From: 20CM-2-65-7 sp963830455 | GTDB lineage: Bacteria; Gemmatimonadota; Gemmatimonadetes; Gemmatimonadales; GWC2-71-9 | Length of the DNA: 64,000 bases | Direction: 5' to 3' | Assembly: GCA_963830455.1 (NCBI GenBank) | Contig: CAWHMT010000004.1 | Location: 310,001-374,000, forward strand | Shown: one piece after another, positions 25,591-34,370 of the stretch | Position numbering within the stretch: position 1 is the stretch's first letter | How the letters are laid out: each line of letters begins with the position of its first letter | Position numbers and translations under genes: made by a program | The notes under the pieces: generated by a model | The model's database searches: none | What the model was told of the DNA's origin: nothing | The model's input: only the letters and a program-made list of their open reading frames with translations

Positions 25591-26988
25591 CTACGTGAGG
25601 GAGATCGCCCGCGTAACAGCCCGGTCACGGTTTGGTGGCGTGACCGCGTCCAGCATCGGCCGAGCTTTGGCGAGCGTTTCCTCGTACTCCGCGGCCGGCT
25701 CGGAATCCCACACGATGCCGGCCCCTGCATGAAACGTCGCCATCCCGTCGCGCAGCACGATCGTCCGAATCGGAATATTGAAGTCCATCGCGCCCGTCAG
25801 CGACACGTAGCCGATGGCGCCGCAGTACACGCCGCGGGGCGCGCGCTCCAGCTCCGCGATGATCTCCATGGCCCGAATCTTCGGCGCCCCCGTCACCGAT
25901 CCTCCGGGGAACGCCGCGCGCAGCAGATCGAACGCGTCCCGATCGTCCGCGAGCACACCCGTCACCGTCGACACCAAGTGGTGCACGGTCGGATGTGATT
26001 CGAGCGCGAACAGCTTCGGCACGGTCACGGACCCCGGTCGGCACACCTTCCCGAGATCGTTCCGCAGCAGATCCACGATCATGATGTTCTCGGCGCGGTC
26101 CTTCTCGCTCGCCGAGAGCGCCCGGGCGAGCGCAGCGTCCTCGGCCGGCGTGGCGCCGCGCGGGCGCGTGCCCTTGATGGGGCGCGCTTCGGCCGCGCGC
26201 GTCGTGGCGTCGAGGCGAAGCAAGCGCTCCGGTGAGACACTCGTGATGGCCGCGCCCGTGAACTCGAGGTAGGCGCCGAACGGCGCCGGATTGCGCGCGC
26301 GCAGCCGGCGATAGAGGGCCAGCGGGGAACCTCGGAACGGCGCGTGAAAGCGCTGCGCCAGGTTGACCTGATAGACGTCGCCGGCGGCGATGTAGTCCCG
26401 AATGCGCGACACGGCGCTTTCATACTCGGCGCGCGAGAAGTTGGAGGACGGGACGGGGGACGGGGCAAGGGGGACGGGGGGGGACTCGTGAGCGGCGGGC
26501 GGGGGCGCGGCCAGTCTCTCTCGCACCCAGCCGATCCGCGCGCGTGCCCACCCGTCCCCTTTCTCCCGTTCCCCCTCGCCAATTCCCGTCGAGATGATCC
26601 AGGCCCGCGCCTCCAGGTGATCCCACGCGATCACCCAGTCGTACAGCGCGAGCAGGACGTCGGGGATCTGCGGCGTCACGCGGTCCGCGCCAGGTCGTGC
26701 CACGTGTTCCAGCTCCGCGCCCCAGTCGTAGCCCAGATAGCCCGCGATCCCGCCCTGAAACGGCGGGAGGCCGGGAAGCGGCGGCCGGCGATGCGGGCGC
26801 AGCAGCGCGCGCGCGGCCTCGGGCGTGCGCGCGAGCGCCACGGGATCCGCGGCGAGAAACGAGTAGCGGCCCCCCCCCGGGGTGCCATGGGCCGAGCTGT
26901 CGAGAAAGAGGAGGTGCGGAAGTTCGCTGAAGCGGGCGCAGGTGTTAAAGGGATTCGGGGGAGGGACTAGGGGAACAGCGAGCGTCAC
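25591..26988 (-). CDS. pabB: Aminodeoxychorismate synthase component I
   Basis: Makes aminodeoxychorismate from chorismate, the first step to p-aminobenzoate and folate. GTG at 26988 overlaps the phhB stop (GTGA); product 465 residues. The chorismate-binding domain shows PIKGTRPRG (Lys as in PabB, where TrpE has Ala), ENIMIVDLLRNDLG, FPGGSVTGAPKIRAMEIIAE and AGIVWDSEPAAEYEETLAKA. A run of 7-base G-rich units (26446-26484) encodes an extra Pro/Ser-rich linker before the catalytic domain. It is the last gene of the queD-phhB-pabB run, which gathers pterin and folate functions. Confidence 0.93.
   Translation of the reverse strand: MTLAVPLVPPPNPFNTCARFSELPHLLFLDSSAHGTPGGGRYSFLAADPVALARTPEAARALLRPHRRPPLPGLPPFQGGIAGYLGYDWGAELEHVARPGADRVTPQIPDVLLALYDWVIAWDHLEARAWIISTGIGEGEREKGDGWARARIGWVRERLAAPPPAAHESPPVPLAPSPVPSSNFSRAEYESAVSRIRDYIAAGDVYQVNLAQRFHAPFRGSPLALYRRLRARNPAPFGAYLEFTGAAITSVSPERLLRLDATTRAAEARPIKGTRPRGATPAEDAALARALSASEKDRAENIMIVDLLRNDLGKVCRPGSVTVPKLFALESHPTVHHLVSTVTGVLADDRDAFDLLRAAFPGGSVTGAPKIRAMEIIAELERAPRGVYCGAIGYVSLTGAMDFNIPIRTIVLRDGMATFHAGAGIVWDSEPAAEYEETLAKARPMLDAVTPPNRDRAVTRAISLT
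26446..26484 (+). repeat. 7-base G-rich units (ACGGGGG) inside pabB
   Basis: GGACGGG, ACGGGGG, ACGGGGC, AAGGGGG, ACGGGGG and a further G run. On the coding strand they give a PVPLAPSPVP-type linker. A similar run is at 28009-28035. Confidence 0.7.
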
Positions 26989-27338
26989 GGACTGACGAAC
27001 TTCTTGCTCGTGCCGCGCAGCGCGCTGGCGCCGGGGCGCGGCCGCCACAGCGCCGTCTGCTCGATCAGCTTGGCCAGCTCGACGTCACTCGCGGTCACGC
27101 CGCCGGCGCTGTGAGTCCAGAGCTTCACTTGCACCTTGCCCCAACTCACGGCGAGATCGGGATGGTGATCGGCGGCCTCGGCAAAGAACCCGATCGCGTT
27201 GACGAGCATCAGCGTCGTAGGCCACCCGTCTGTCGTGTACTCCCGCACGATCGCCCCGTTGTCCAGGCGCCAGGACGGAAGGCTCTTGAGCTGATCGGCG
27301 ATCTCCGAAGCGGAAAGCTTAGTCGTCGAGGGTTTCAC
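26985..27338 (-). CDS. phhB: Pterin-4a-carbinolamine dehydratase
   Basis: A 117-residue protein that dehydrates 4a-hydroxytetrahydropterin, recycling pterin cofactor. Family motifs: WRLDNGAIVREYTTDGWPTT, the HHPDL active-site stretch (ADHHPDLAVSWGKVQVKLWT), and a final ASDVELAKLIE helix. GTG start at 27338 lies inside the end of queD (20-base overlap). Coupled to pabB. Could serve a phenylalanine hydroxylase elsewhere or act in molybdopterin or folate side steps. Confidence 0.93.
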   Translation of the reverse strand: MKPSTTKLSASEIADQLKSLPSWRLDNGAIVREYTTDGWPTTLMLVNAIGFFAEAADHHPDLAVSWGKVQVKLWTHSAGGVTASDVELAKLIEQTALWRPRPGASALRGTSKKFVSP

Positions 27339-27816
27339 GGTAGCTCGCTGATTGGCCGAAGTTTTCCTCCACCTCCACTTCGATGGTCTTGAGGTGGACC
27401 GATCCGAGGTCGGCGCGCACCCGGCCGGCGAGGTACTGCGCCAGCATCTCGACCGTCGTGTTGGGAATCGGCAGGATCACGCAGTCGCCAGCGGGGAAGA
27501 CGTAGCGGGGCTCGCCGGCGAACGCGACGTGCACGCTGCCGTTGCGCTCGGCGATGGCCAGCTTGGGATTGTCGCGCGGGAGCAGCACGCGATGATCGAG
27601 CTCGGCGGTCAGCGACCGCATGATCTTCTTCACCGCGGAGAAATCGACGACGAACCAGCTGTCCGGCTCGAGCCCGCCTTCCACGAAGAGGCTCGCGCGG
27701 TAGTTATGGCCATGGAGTTTTTCGCAGCGGTGCCCGGCGAACGTGATGAAGTGCGCGGCCGCGAAGACCAGGTCTTCCTTGGTGATGGCGACTTTGAATT
27801 CGCCGCGAGTTCCCAT
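27319..27816 (-). CDS. queD: 6-pyruvoyl-tetrahydropterin synthase / QueD family
   Basis: A 165-residue T-fold enzyme acting on dihydroneopterin triphosphate. Zinc ligands are visible in AAHFITFAGHRCEKLHGHNY (His of AAHF, and HGH), the catalytic Cys in HRCEKLHGH, and Glu late in the chain. ATG at 27816. Neighbouring pterin and folate genes make either queuosine (QueD) or tetrahydropterin (PTPS) synthesis possible. The Cys-x-x-x-His-Gly-His pattern is shared by both. Confidence 0.92.
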   Translation of the reverse strand: MGTRGEFKVAITKEDLVFAAAHFITFAGHRCEKLHGHNYRASLFVEGGLEPDSWFVVDFSAVKKIMRSLTAELDHRVLLPRDNPKLAIAERNGSVHVAFAGEPRYVFPAGDCVILPIPNTTVEMLAQYLAGRVRADLGSVHLKTIEVEVEENFGQSASYRETLDD

Positions 27817-27828
27817 ACTCCGCGTAAT

Positions 27829-27981
27829 CTACTCGGGAGGCGTCGCCTCGCCGGTCGCGACCCGCCACACCTCGTCCGCCAGCCACTCCAGGCGCTGCTG
27901 GGCGTAATCGAGCTCGGCCGGGGTCATCGCCTTGGCGCGACGCGCGATCTCCCGGGCATGGCCGAGCAGCTCGTCCAGCAC
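27829..27981 (-). CDS. Small helical protein, start uncertain
   Basis: A short frame that looks coding: LDELLGHAREIARRAKAM, TPAELDYAQQRLEWLADEVW, then RVATGEATPPE. The GTG at 27981 gives 50 residues but has no spaced ribosome site. The frame is open back to the stop of the metallopeptidase gene at 28060, adding RRINRPLREV and a Pro/Ser-rich stretch coded by G-rich heptamers. Lies between the metallopeptidase and queD in the same direction. No known function. Confidence 0.45.
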   Translation of the reverse strand: MLDELLGHAREIARRAKAMTPAELDYAQQRLEWLADEVWRVATGEATPPE

Positions 27982-28059
27982 CTCCCGCAGCGGCCGGTTG
28001 ATGCGGCGCTCGGAGGAGGGGGACGGGGGCGGGGCGGGGGGGCCCTTTTCCGCGCGAGG

Positions 28060-29004
28060 TCACGCCGTCTGGATCCCCGACGCCCGGTCGTCCGCCTGGC
28101 GCAGCTCAGCCGCCGCCGCCCGCACCGTCGACGCCGCTCCGTGTTCGGCGAAGTAGTTCTCGACCAGGCGCAGACCGAGGTAATAGCCGGAACGCTCCGG
28201 CAGCACCTTGCCCGCGAGCAGTCGCGCCGCCGGGCTCATCCCCCCGGACAGGTACCGCAGTCGCAGGCCGAGGCCTGAGGATTCGAGATCGTTCGCGGAG
28301 GCGCGCCGCAGGAAGGCGTCCAGCTCGCGCAAGCGCCGGTATTGGCGCCGGTTGTAACCGAAGTACTCCCACGGCTCGAAGCCCGGCGCCACTGCCTGTG
28401 ACGCGGCAATGGCCGCGCCCTCGTTGACGACGAGCTCGCGCAGCGTGGCGCGTGAGCCCACCTCCCAGCTGTCGTAGTAGCCCCCGAGATCGCCGACCAG
28501 GCGTCGCATCGTCGCGCGGCTCGTGGGCGAGGTATAGCGGAGCGCGTGCGCGACTTCGTGCGCGATCCACAGCGGGAGGAGCTGCGGTGAGAGGCCCATG
28601 CCGTAGGTGTGCGCGTTGGCGCGTCCGGTGAAATGCTCGAGGCACACGAACGCGATGCCCCGTCCACCCACGACGAGCTCGCCGGCGTTGGCGGCGCCCA
28701 CGCCGACCATCACGTACAGATCCACCGGGCAATCGGCTTCCAGCTGCCCGGTGGCCCGGCGCAGCGCCTCTTCGGCGATGGCGATGACGTCCACGTCCTC
28801 GAGCAGCCGTGTGAGGTCGCTGCGATCGGCGCGCAGGGCGCTCTCGATGACCGGCTCCGCGTGCGGCGACGCTGGATCGAGCACGTAGTTCTGCCAGTAC
28901 GCGCTCAGGATGGGACGATGGCGATCGAGATACTCGTGGTAGGCCGCGGTTGGATCGGACGCGGAGAGCGTCGCCAGGAATTCCGGAACGAGATTGACGA
29001 GCAT
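28060..29004 (-). CDS. Putative zinc metallopeptidase (HExxH)
   Basis: A 314-residue soluble protein, no signal peptide. LLPLWIAHEVAHALRYTSP holds the HExxH zinc-binding and catalytic motif at about residues 160-180, and a NEGAAIAAS stretch about 50 residues later offers a third ligand, as in gluzincins. The arrangement resembles the DUF2268-type predicted Zn-dependent proteases. N-terminal VPEFLATLSASDPTAAYHEYL is a helical cap. It is part of the minus-strand run from holA. Substrate unknown. Confidence 0.75.
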   Translation of the reverse strand: MLVNLVPEFLATLSASDPTAAYHEYLDRHRPILSAYWQNYVLDPASPHAEPVIESALRADRSDLTRLLEDVDVIAIAEEALRRATGQLEADCPVDLYVMVGVGAANAGELVVGGRGIAFVCLEHFTGRANAHTYGMGLSPQLLPLWIAHEVAHALRYTSPTSRATMRRLVGDLGGYYDSWEVGSRATLRELVVNEGAAIAASQAVAPGFEPWEYFGYNRRQYRRLRELDAFLRRASANDLESSGLGLRLRYLSGGMSPAARLLAGKVLPERSGYYLGLRLVENYFAEHGAASTVRAAAAELRQADDRASGIQTA

Positions 29005-29058
29005 TGCGCGGTTGCCGCACCCAATCTGGGAACGGGGCCGCTCGGTGACAAGCGTCGC

Positions 29059-31056
29059 TCAGCGGATGGTGATGTCGAGTGCGACTGACTCCGACTTGAC
29101 ATTTCGCGTCAGGTCGGTCACCGCCACAGTCACGCGATAGCGTCCCGCGGCCAGCTTGTCCGGTTCGATCACGAGCCGCTCGCGCGCGATGCTGAACTCG
29201 GAGCCGCGCTCGAACTCAAACACGACGGGACGCGCCCCCCCCGATCCGCCGAACAGTCGCGCGAACGTCGATTTGAGCGGCGCGAATGTGTAACGCACCT
29301 GGTAGCGCGCGCGATTGTCACGCTCGAGACCGAGGCCGTAGATCTCGAGGTACGCGGCCAGCGGGACGCCGGAGCGGAACGACAGATCCGCCGGCATGCC
29401 GCGCAGCGCCGTCTCGCGATCGGGCAGCGATGCGGCGTGGTCGATCGGCGCGAGCACGAGCGAGGACAGGTTGAGATCGACCAGCGAGAATATGGGCACC
29501 GTCAGCGTCGAGCGAATGCGCCCAAGCACGCCCGCCGAGTCGACGTCCAATCCGAGATCATATGGACCCGGCGGGACGCTCAACCGCACCAGCTCCGTGC
29601 CAGTCGCTTTCACCGGGGTCTCCGCCTCATTCCATAGCGCCACCGCGAATGAATCCCCGCGGGCCTTGAAATACGCGTCGGTGAGCCCGAGCTCGGCACC
29701 CATGAACACCGCCGTCCATGCGCGAACCACGAGCGGGGCGGGGAGGGTCGTCCGATCCGTTGTCAACAGGACGTACGAGTGGTGCAGTTGTTCACGCGAG
29801 GTCGGTTCGAAGAACTCGTTCCTGCGGAAATGGACGCTCAGCGGTCCATCCGGCGTCCAATAGAACCACGCTTCCTCATCCAGATGGCCCGTGCAGCCGA
29901 GTCGGAAGATCCCCTGGCGGTACAGGTCGGAAACGCAGTTTGCCTGCATATCCGGCTTCCCGTAACGCAGAAACACGAGTCCGGGAGCGGTGAATCCCGC
30001 GCGAAACGCGAGCGGGACCGCCGTATCCTGCAACGCGCGCTGGCTCATCGCCGCCGCGCGTCGCTCGGTGACGTAGAGATCCCACGAGGGGCCCGGCATC
30101 ACACCTGGCGCCGGCGCGGGATCCACCATGTCGCGGTAGTCATCGAGTCGCGCGAGGGCTCGCGCGAGCTTGGAGTGATACAAGGTGCGCTGGGGATGCA
30201 GAAGGCGGTACATCCGCCGTGCTTCTGCCCGACGCCCGTAGTGCTCCTGAAGTCGCTCGTTCTGGTGCGTCAGAAGATTCGGGTCGCGCTGAGCCCAGAA
30301 GTGCTCGAAGAATGCCCGTCGTTCACCGGGCACAAGCGCCTCGTGGCGCGCGACTTCAGCGGGTGAGGCGATGAGCCACGCTTCGTCCCACAGGGCGTCG
30401 GATGCATCCTCCTCCGCGCGGGCGAGCGCGGAGTCGTGCCACGCAAATCCGACGCTGGCGCGCCCCGCGAGCACGTTCGATTCGGCGCGGAGCAGGTACG
30501 AACTGACCGTCGCCGGCAGGATGGACGCCGCGACGGCGAGCAGCGAGTCGGCGCGCTCCGGTTCGCCGAGAGCAATCGACAGCTCGGCCCGGTGCTCGAG
30601 CGCGACAGGCTGGTCGCCGTGGCGGGCCAGCGCCCGTTCGGCCCGACGCCAGATGTCCGGACCGCGATAGACGTCGCGAAACCGCTCCCACGCGTCTTTG
30701 TAATTCGGATCCACTGCAAACAGGCCAAGCAGCGCCTCGCGTGCGATCCAATCCCCGTCATCGCTGCGCAGGTAGAAACCGACCTTCATCTGCCAGTAGA
30801 GTGGCTCGGGATCCGCCGGCGCCAGGCGCGCTGCCGTGCGGAACTCCTCGAGCGCCGGAAAACGCCCAACGACCGGGCGAGCATAGTGCACACGGCCCAG
30901 CACCATATGCGCGACCGGGTCGGACGGACGTCGCTCGACGAGCTTGGTGGCGATCTTCAGCGCTGGACGCACGTCGCCCGCCGCCAGCAGCGACTCGATG
31001 CGCGTTATCGAGGTGTCCTGCACGACCAGCGCTAGCGCTACCGCGAGCGCAATCAC
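29059..31056 (-). CDS. GWxTD-domain-type exported TPR protein
   Basis: A 665-residue protein with a short N-terminal hydrophobic signal (IALAVALALVVQD). The first ~230 residues are TPR-like helices (DVRPALKIATKLVERRPSDP, ERADSLLAVAAS). A segment RRAFFEHFWAQRDPNLLT matches the W-x-x-R-D-P core of the GWxTD domain, a family of secreted proteins found mainly in Bacteroidota, Acidobacteriota and Gemmatimonadota. The last third is beta-sandwich-like (LDLNSLV-type strands, YRVTVAVTDLTRNVKSESV). No enzyme motif. GTG start 3 bases after the rhomboid stop. Confidence 0.78.
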   Translation of the reverse strand: MIALAVALALVVQDTSITRIESLLAAGDVRPALKIATKLVERRPSDPVAHMVLGRVHYARPVVGRFPALEEFRTAARLAPADPEPLYWQMKVGFYLRSDDGDWIAREALLGLFAVDPNYKDAWERFRDVYRGPDIWRRAERALARHGDQPVALEHRAELSIALGEPERADSLLAVAASILPATVSSYLLRAESNVLAGRASVGFAWHDSALARAEEDASDALWDEAWLIASPAEVARHEALVPGERRAFFEHFWAQRDPNLLTHQNERLQEHYGRRAEARRMYRLLHPQRTLYHSKLARALARLDDYRDMVDPAPAPGVMPGPSWDLYVTERRAAAMSQRALQDTAVPLAFRAGFTAPGLVFLRYGKPDMQANCVSDLYRQGIFRLGCTGHLDEEAWFYWTPDGPLSVHFRRNEFFEPTSREQLHHSYVLLTTDRTTLPAPLVVRAWTAVFMGAELGLTDAYFKARGDSFAVALWNEAETPVKATGTELVRLSVPPGPYDLGLDVDSAGVLGRIRSTLTVPIFSLVDLNLSSLVLAPIDHAASLPDRETALRGMPADLSFRSGVPLAAYLEIYGLGLERDNRARYQVRYTFAPLKSTFARLFGGSGGARPVVFEFERGSEFSIARERLVIEPDKLAAGRYRVTVAVTDLTRNVKSESVALDITIR

Positions 31057-31059
31057 GAT

Positions 31060-31947
31060 CTAGCTCTTGGGCGGCGTGCGCTTGCGGCGGCTGATTTCCG
31101 TCAGGAATTTCCGCTCGGCGGGTGTCAGGCTATCCATCCCGGTCGCGTTGATCTTGTCGAGCACCCGGTCGATCTCGGCACTGGCGCGCGCGTCCGGGGC
31201 GCTCCGCCTTGTCTGCTTGGCCGACGGCGGCACCCCGCTCCGGTTCGCGCGGGGCGGCTGGCTCACGAGCACGCTCGATTCTGCCATCGGGTGCCCGCGG
31301 CGCCCCCGGTCGGTGGCGCGCCAGTCCTGGGCCTTGAGGTAGAGCAGGGCCGCGCCGACGCCGCCCAGATGGGCGAGATGCGCGACGCCGCCCCCCAGGC
31401 CCCCGCGCGCCAACGCGCCCGCCCAGGCGAGGGCGAGATCGAGGCCTACCAGGAACGTGATCAGCCACTTGGCCGGGATCGGTTCCGGCAGCGGGAAGAC
31501 GAACACGGGATGATTGGGCCAGTACCACGCGAACGCCACCGCCACGCCCATGATGGCGCCGGAAGCGCCGACGATCGTCCCGACGGGCGCCCACTGCATC
31601 AGCAGGAAAGACAACGACGCCCCGCCGAGCCCGCACAAAACGTAGAACAGCGGGAACAGGCGACTGCCCATCCGGTCTTCGACGGAGGAGCCGAACACGT
31701 ACAGCGTGAGCATGTTGAACAGCAGATGCAGAATGTTCCCGTGCAGGAACATGTACGTGAGGAACGTCCACGGCTGCCGCCACGCCTCCATCGGGTTGAA
31801 CCCGAACGCTGCGGCATACTTCGGGTCCACCAGCAGCGTCTTTTGAATCAAGAAGACGAGCAGGTTGGCGACGAGGATGCGTCGCACCCAGACGGTCAAA
31901 CTGTACATCCGCTGCGGGCCCATCTCTTCCTCAGGTCTCCAGGTCAT
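31060..31947 (-). CDS. Rhomboid-family intramembrane serine protease
   Basis: A 295-residue protein with six predicted membrane helices. Cleaves membrane helices inside the bilayer. FLTYMFLHGNILHLLFNMLT (with the conserved HxxxxHxxxN), GASGAIMGV with the catalytic Ser, and HLAHLGG with the catalytic His are all present, so it should be active. The C-terminal ~95 cytoplasmic residues are basic and charged (RAEIDRVLDKIN, TPAERKFLTEISRRKR). A 12-base gap separates it from ddl upstream. Confidence 0.93.
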   Translation of the reverse strand: MTWRPEEEMGPQRMYSLTVWVRRILVANLLVFLIQKTLLVDPKYAAAFGFNPMEAWRQPWTFLTYMFLHGNILHLLFNMLTLYVFGSSVEDRMGSRLFPLFYVLCGLGGASLSFLLMQWAPVGTIVGASGAIMGVAVAFAWYWPNHPVFVFPLPEPIPAKWLITFLVGLDLALAWAGALARGGLGGGVAHLAHLGGVGAALLYLKAQDWRATDRGRRGHPMAESSVLVSQPPRANRSGVPPSAKQTRRSAPDARASAEIDRVLDKINATGMDSLTPAERKFLTEISRRKRTPPKS

Positions 31948-31959
31948 GGCGTCTAGGTC

Positions 31960-32985
31960 TTATCCCCCTTTTACCGTCCGGTTGTTCCGGGCGAGGCGCG
32001 CAATGCGCTCGCACAACTCGGGAAAAGGGATACCCGCCGCCTGCGCGGCCTGAGGGAACAGACTGGTGCGGGTCATTCCCGGCAGGGAGTTGGCTTCCAA
32101 ACAGAAGATGTCTCCCTCGGGACTCACCCGAAAGTCGATCCGCGAGTAGCCGCTGAGCTTCAAGGCGCGGTGCGCCATCAACGCATACTCCTGCAATTGT
32201 CGGGCTAGCACCGTATCGATCTTTGCCGGGAAGGTCTCTTCTGACATCCCCGGTGTGTATTTCGTCACATAGTCGAAGAGCTCGTGCTTGGAAACGATCT
32301 CTCCCACGGGGAGAGGCACGTCCCCCAGCACCCCTACGGTCAACTCTCGCCCAGGGATGTACTGCTCGGCCATTACCTCATCGTCGTAGCCTGCCGCCAG
32401 CGTCACGGCTGCGCCCAAATCCTGGGCCTTCTTCACCAGCGTCAGTCCAACCGACGAGCCCTGCTTCGACGGCTTTACGATGACCGGCCACCCCAACGCC
32501 GTGCTCACGTCCTCGGGCCCCACCGGGGCCATGAACCAGGCGGGTACGGGCACTCCCATGGCGCGGAACAGCCGCTTGGACAGGTCCTTGTCCATGGCGA
32601 GCGCGCTGGCGAGCGGTCCGCTGCCCGTGTATGGCACGCCGATCACCTCGAGCACCGCCTGGAGCGTCCCCCCTTCCAGGGCCCCGCCGTGGACGGCCAG
32701 GAACAGCACCTCTGCCCCACGCACCGCCGGAAGCTCCCCCAGCTCCTCGGACAGCATGCGTCGCTCGCGCTCGGCGAGGGAGTCCACGCTCGGGGGCGCG
32801 CCCCCCACGGCACCGCCCAGCAGCTCGCGCTCGGCGCGCTCGTCTAGGGGGCCTCCCCCGCCGGCCAGATCGATGACGGTCACCGTGTGGTCGCGGCTGC
32901 GCAGCGCCGCCACGACCTGCGAGGCGCTCGCAAACGCGACCGCGCGCTCCGCCGTCGCGCCGCCCGTCAACACGGTGACGCGCAT
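31960..32985 (-). CDS. ddl: D-alanine--D-alanine ligase
   Basis: Joins two D-Ala for the peptidoglycan stem peptide. A 341-residue ATP-grasp enzyme: N-terminal LTGGATAERAVAFASA, ALAMDKDLSKRLFRAMGVPV, KPSKQGSSVGLTLVKKA, EVMAEQYIPGRELTVGVLGD and a C-terminal FCLEANSLPGMTRTSLFPQA with the Asn-Ser-Pro-Gly-Met end typical of Ddl. The HGG(A)LEGG loop is slightly unusual (HGxxGEDG in most). It overlaps the upstream gene by one base. Confidence 0.95.
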   Translation of the reverse strand: MRVTVLTGGATAERAVAFASASQVVAALRSRDHTVTVIDLAGGGGPLDERAERELLGGAVGGAPPSVDSLAERERRMLSEELGELPAVRGAEVLFLAVHGGALEGGTLQAVLEVIGVPYTGSGPLASALAMDKDLSKRLFRAMGVPVPAWFMAPVGPEDVSTALGWPVIVKPSKQGSSVGLTLVKKAQDLGAAVTLAAGYDDEVMAEQYIPGRELTVGVLGDVPLPVGEIVSKHELFDYVTKYTPGMSEETFPAKIDTVLARQLQEYALMAHRALKLSGYSRIDFRVSPEGDIFCLEANSLPGMTRTSLFPQAAQAAGIPFPELCERIARLARNNRTVKGG

Positions 32986-34370
32986 CAGCGAATGCCCGCC
33001 AGCTGGTGCAGCAGGTCGTAGCGCGTGACGATCCCGACCACCTTGCCGTTGCGACGCACCAGCGCTGCCGGCGTTGTGCGTGAGAGCAGGTTGGTGAGCA
33101 GCGCGATGGGCGCTTCGCCATCCACCACCGGAAATGGGTGGTCCATGACGTCGCGCACGGCGCTGTCGAGGATCTTCGGCTGTCCGATCGCGCGCGCCAT
33201 GAGCGCCTGTTCCGAAATCGCTCCGACGCCGTCATCGCCGTCCAACACCGGCAGCTGTGAGATGTTGTACGTGGACATCAGGTTCAGGGCCTGGCGCACC
33301 GAGGCCTCGGGCGCGACGTGGATCAGCGGCGGCTGATCAGTGTTCTTCGCGGCCACGAGGCGACCCACGGTCGGCCGCTCGTCGTCGATGAGCTGATTCT
33401 CGCGCAGCCATTCCTCATTGTAGACCTTGCTGAGGTAGCGCTCTCCGGTATCCGCCAGGACCGTCACGACGAGCGCCTTCGGATCGTCGAGCCGGCGCGC
33501 GACCTCGAGCGCGGCCACGACGTTCACACCGGTCGATCCGCCCACGAACAGGCCTTCTTCTTTGGACAGGCGGCGCGCCATCTGCATCGCGTCCTTGTCA
33601 CTGACCACGACCCATTCGTCGATCACATCCCAGTGCAGTGAGGTGGGGATCTTGTCACCGCCGATCCCTTCTACTTTATAGGGCTCCCCCTCCACCTTCT
33701 GCCGCTTCTTGGCGTACTCCGCATAGATCGACCCGACCGGATCGCCCGCCACCACGCGGATCCTGGAGTTCTTCTCTTTCAGATACTTCCCCGCGCCGCT
33801 GACGGTGCCGCCGGTCCCCGGGGCACAGACGAAATGCGTGACCTTCCCCGCCGTCTGCTCCCAGATCTCGGGCCCTGTCGTCTGATAGTGCACCTGCGGG
33901 TTGACGGGGTTGTAGTGCTGATCGGCGAAGATCGCGTTCTCATGCGCCGCGGCAATCGCGCGACCTTTCATGATGTAGTTATCGGGATGATCGGGCGGGA
34001 CGGCGGTCGGGGTGATGATGACTTCGGCGCCAAGCGCGCGCAGCAGCCTGGCCTTCTCCTGCGACATCTTGTCCGGCATCGTGAAGATGCAGCGATACCC
34101 TTTTACGGCCGCCGCGATCGCCAGCCCTACGCCGGTATTCCCCGACGTCGCTTCGACGATCAAACCACCCGGCTTGAGCTTGCCGCTGCGTTCCGCCGCC
34201 TCGATCATGGCGAGGCCGATGCGGTCCTTCACCGAGCCGCCCGGATTGAAAAACTCGGCCTTCGCGTAGACCGGAGTGCGAATACCGCGCGTGACCTTGT
34301 TGAGACGAATCAGCGGAGTCCAGCCGATCGTCTCGAGGACGTTGTCGTACGGCTTAGTGTGCTGAGCCAC
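32985..34370 (-). CDS. cbs: Cystathionine beta-synthase-type PLP enzyme with CBS domain pair
   Basis: A 461-residue protein. The PLP domain has NPGGSVKDRIGLAMIEAAER (Schiff-base Lys), EATSGNTGVGLAIAAAVKGY and APGTGGTVSGAGKYLKEKNS. The C-terminal ~130 residues are two CBS motifs (ALNLMSTYNISQLPVLDGDD and PIALLTNLLS), which bind adenosyl ligands in this family. Likely condenses serine with homocysteine, although a cysteine synthase role is also possible. GTG at 34370 overlaps the TonB-like gene by 17 bases. Confidence 0.92.
   Translation of the reverse strand: MAQHTKPYDNVLETIGWTPLIRLNKVTRGIRTPVYAKAEFFNPGGSVKDRIGLAMIEAAERSGKLKPGGLIVEATSGNTGVGLAIAAAVKGYRCIFTMPDKMSQEKARLLRALGAEVIITPTAVPPDHPDNYIMKGRAIAAAHENAIFADQHYNPVNPQVHYQTTGPEIWEQTAGKVTHFVCAPGTGGTVSGAGKYLKEKNSRIRVVAGDPVGSIYAEYAKKRQKVEGEPYKVEGIGGDKIPTSLHWDVIDEWVVVSDKDAMQMARRLSKEEGLFVGGSTGVNVVAALEVARRLDDPKALVVTVLADTGERYLSKVYNEEWLRENQLIDDERPTVGRLVAAKNTDQPPLIHVAPEASVRQALNLMSTYNISQLPVLDGDDGVGAISEQALMARAIGQPKILDSAVRDVMDHPFPVVDGEAPIALLTNLLSRTTPAALVRRNGKVVGIVTRYDLLHQLAGIR

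Noticed and set aside
27704..28063. 119-codon minus-strand frame overlapping queD and the small ORF
   Set aside because: It runs in a different frame from the helical small protein and reads into queD; Arg/Pro/Gly-rich shadow.
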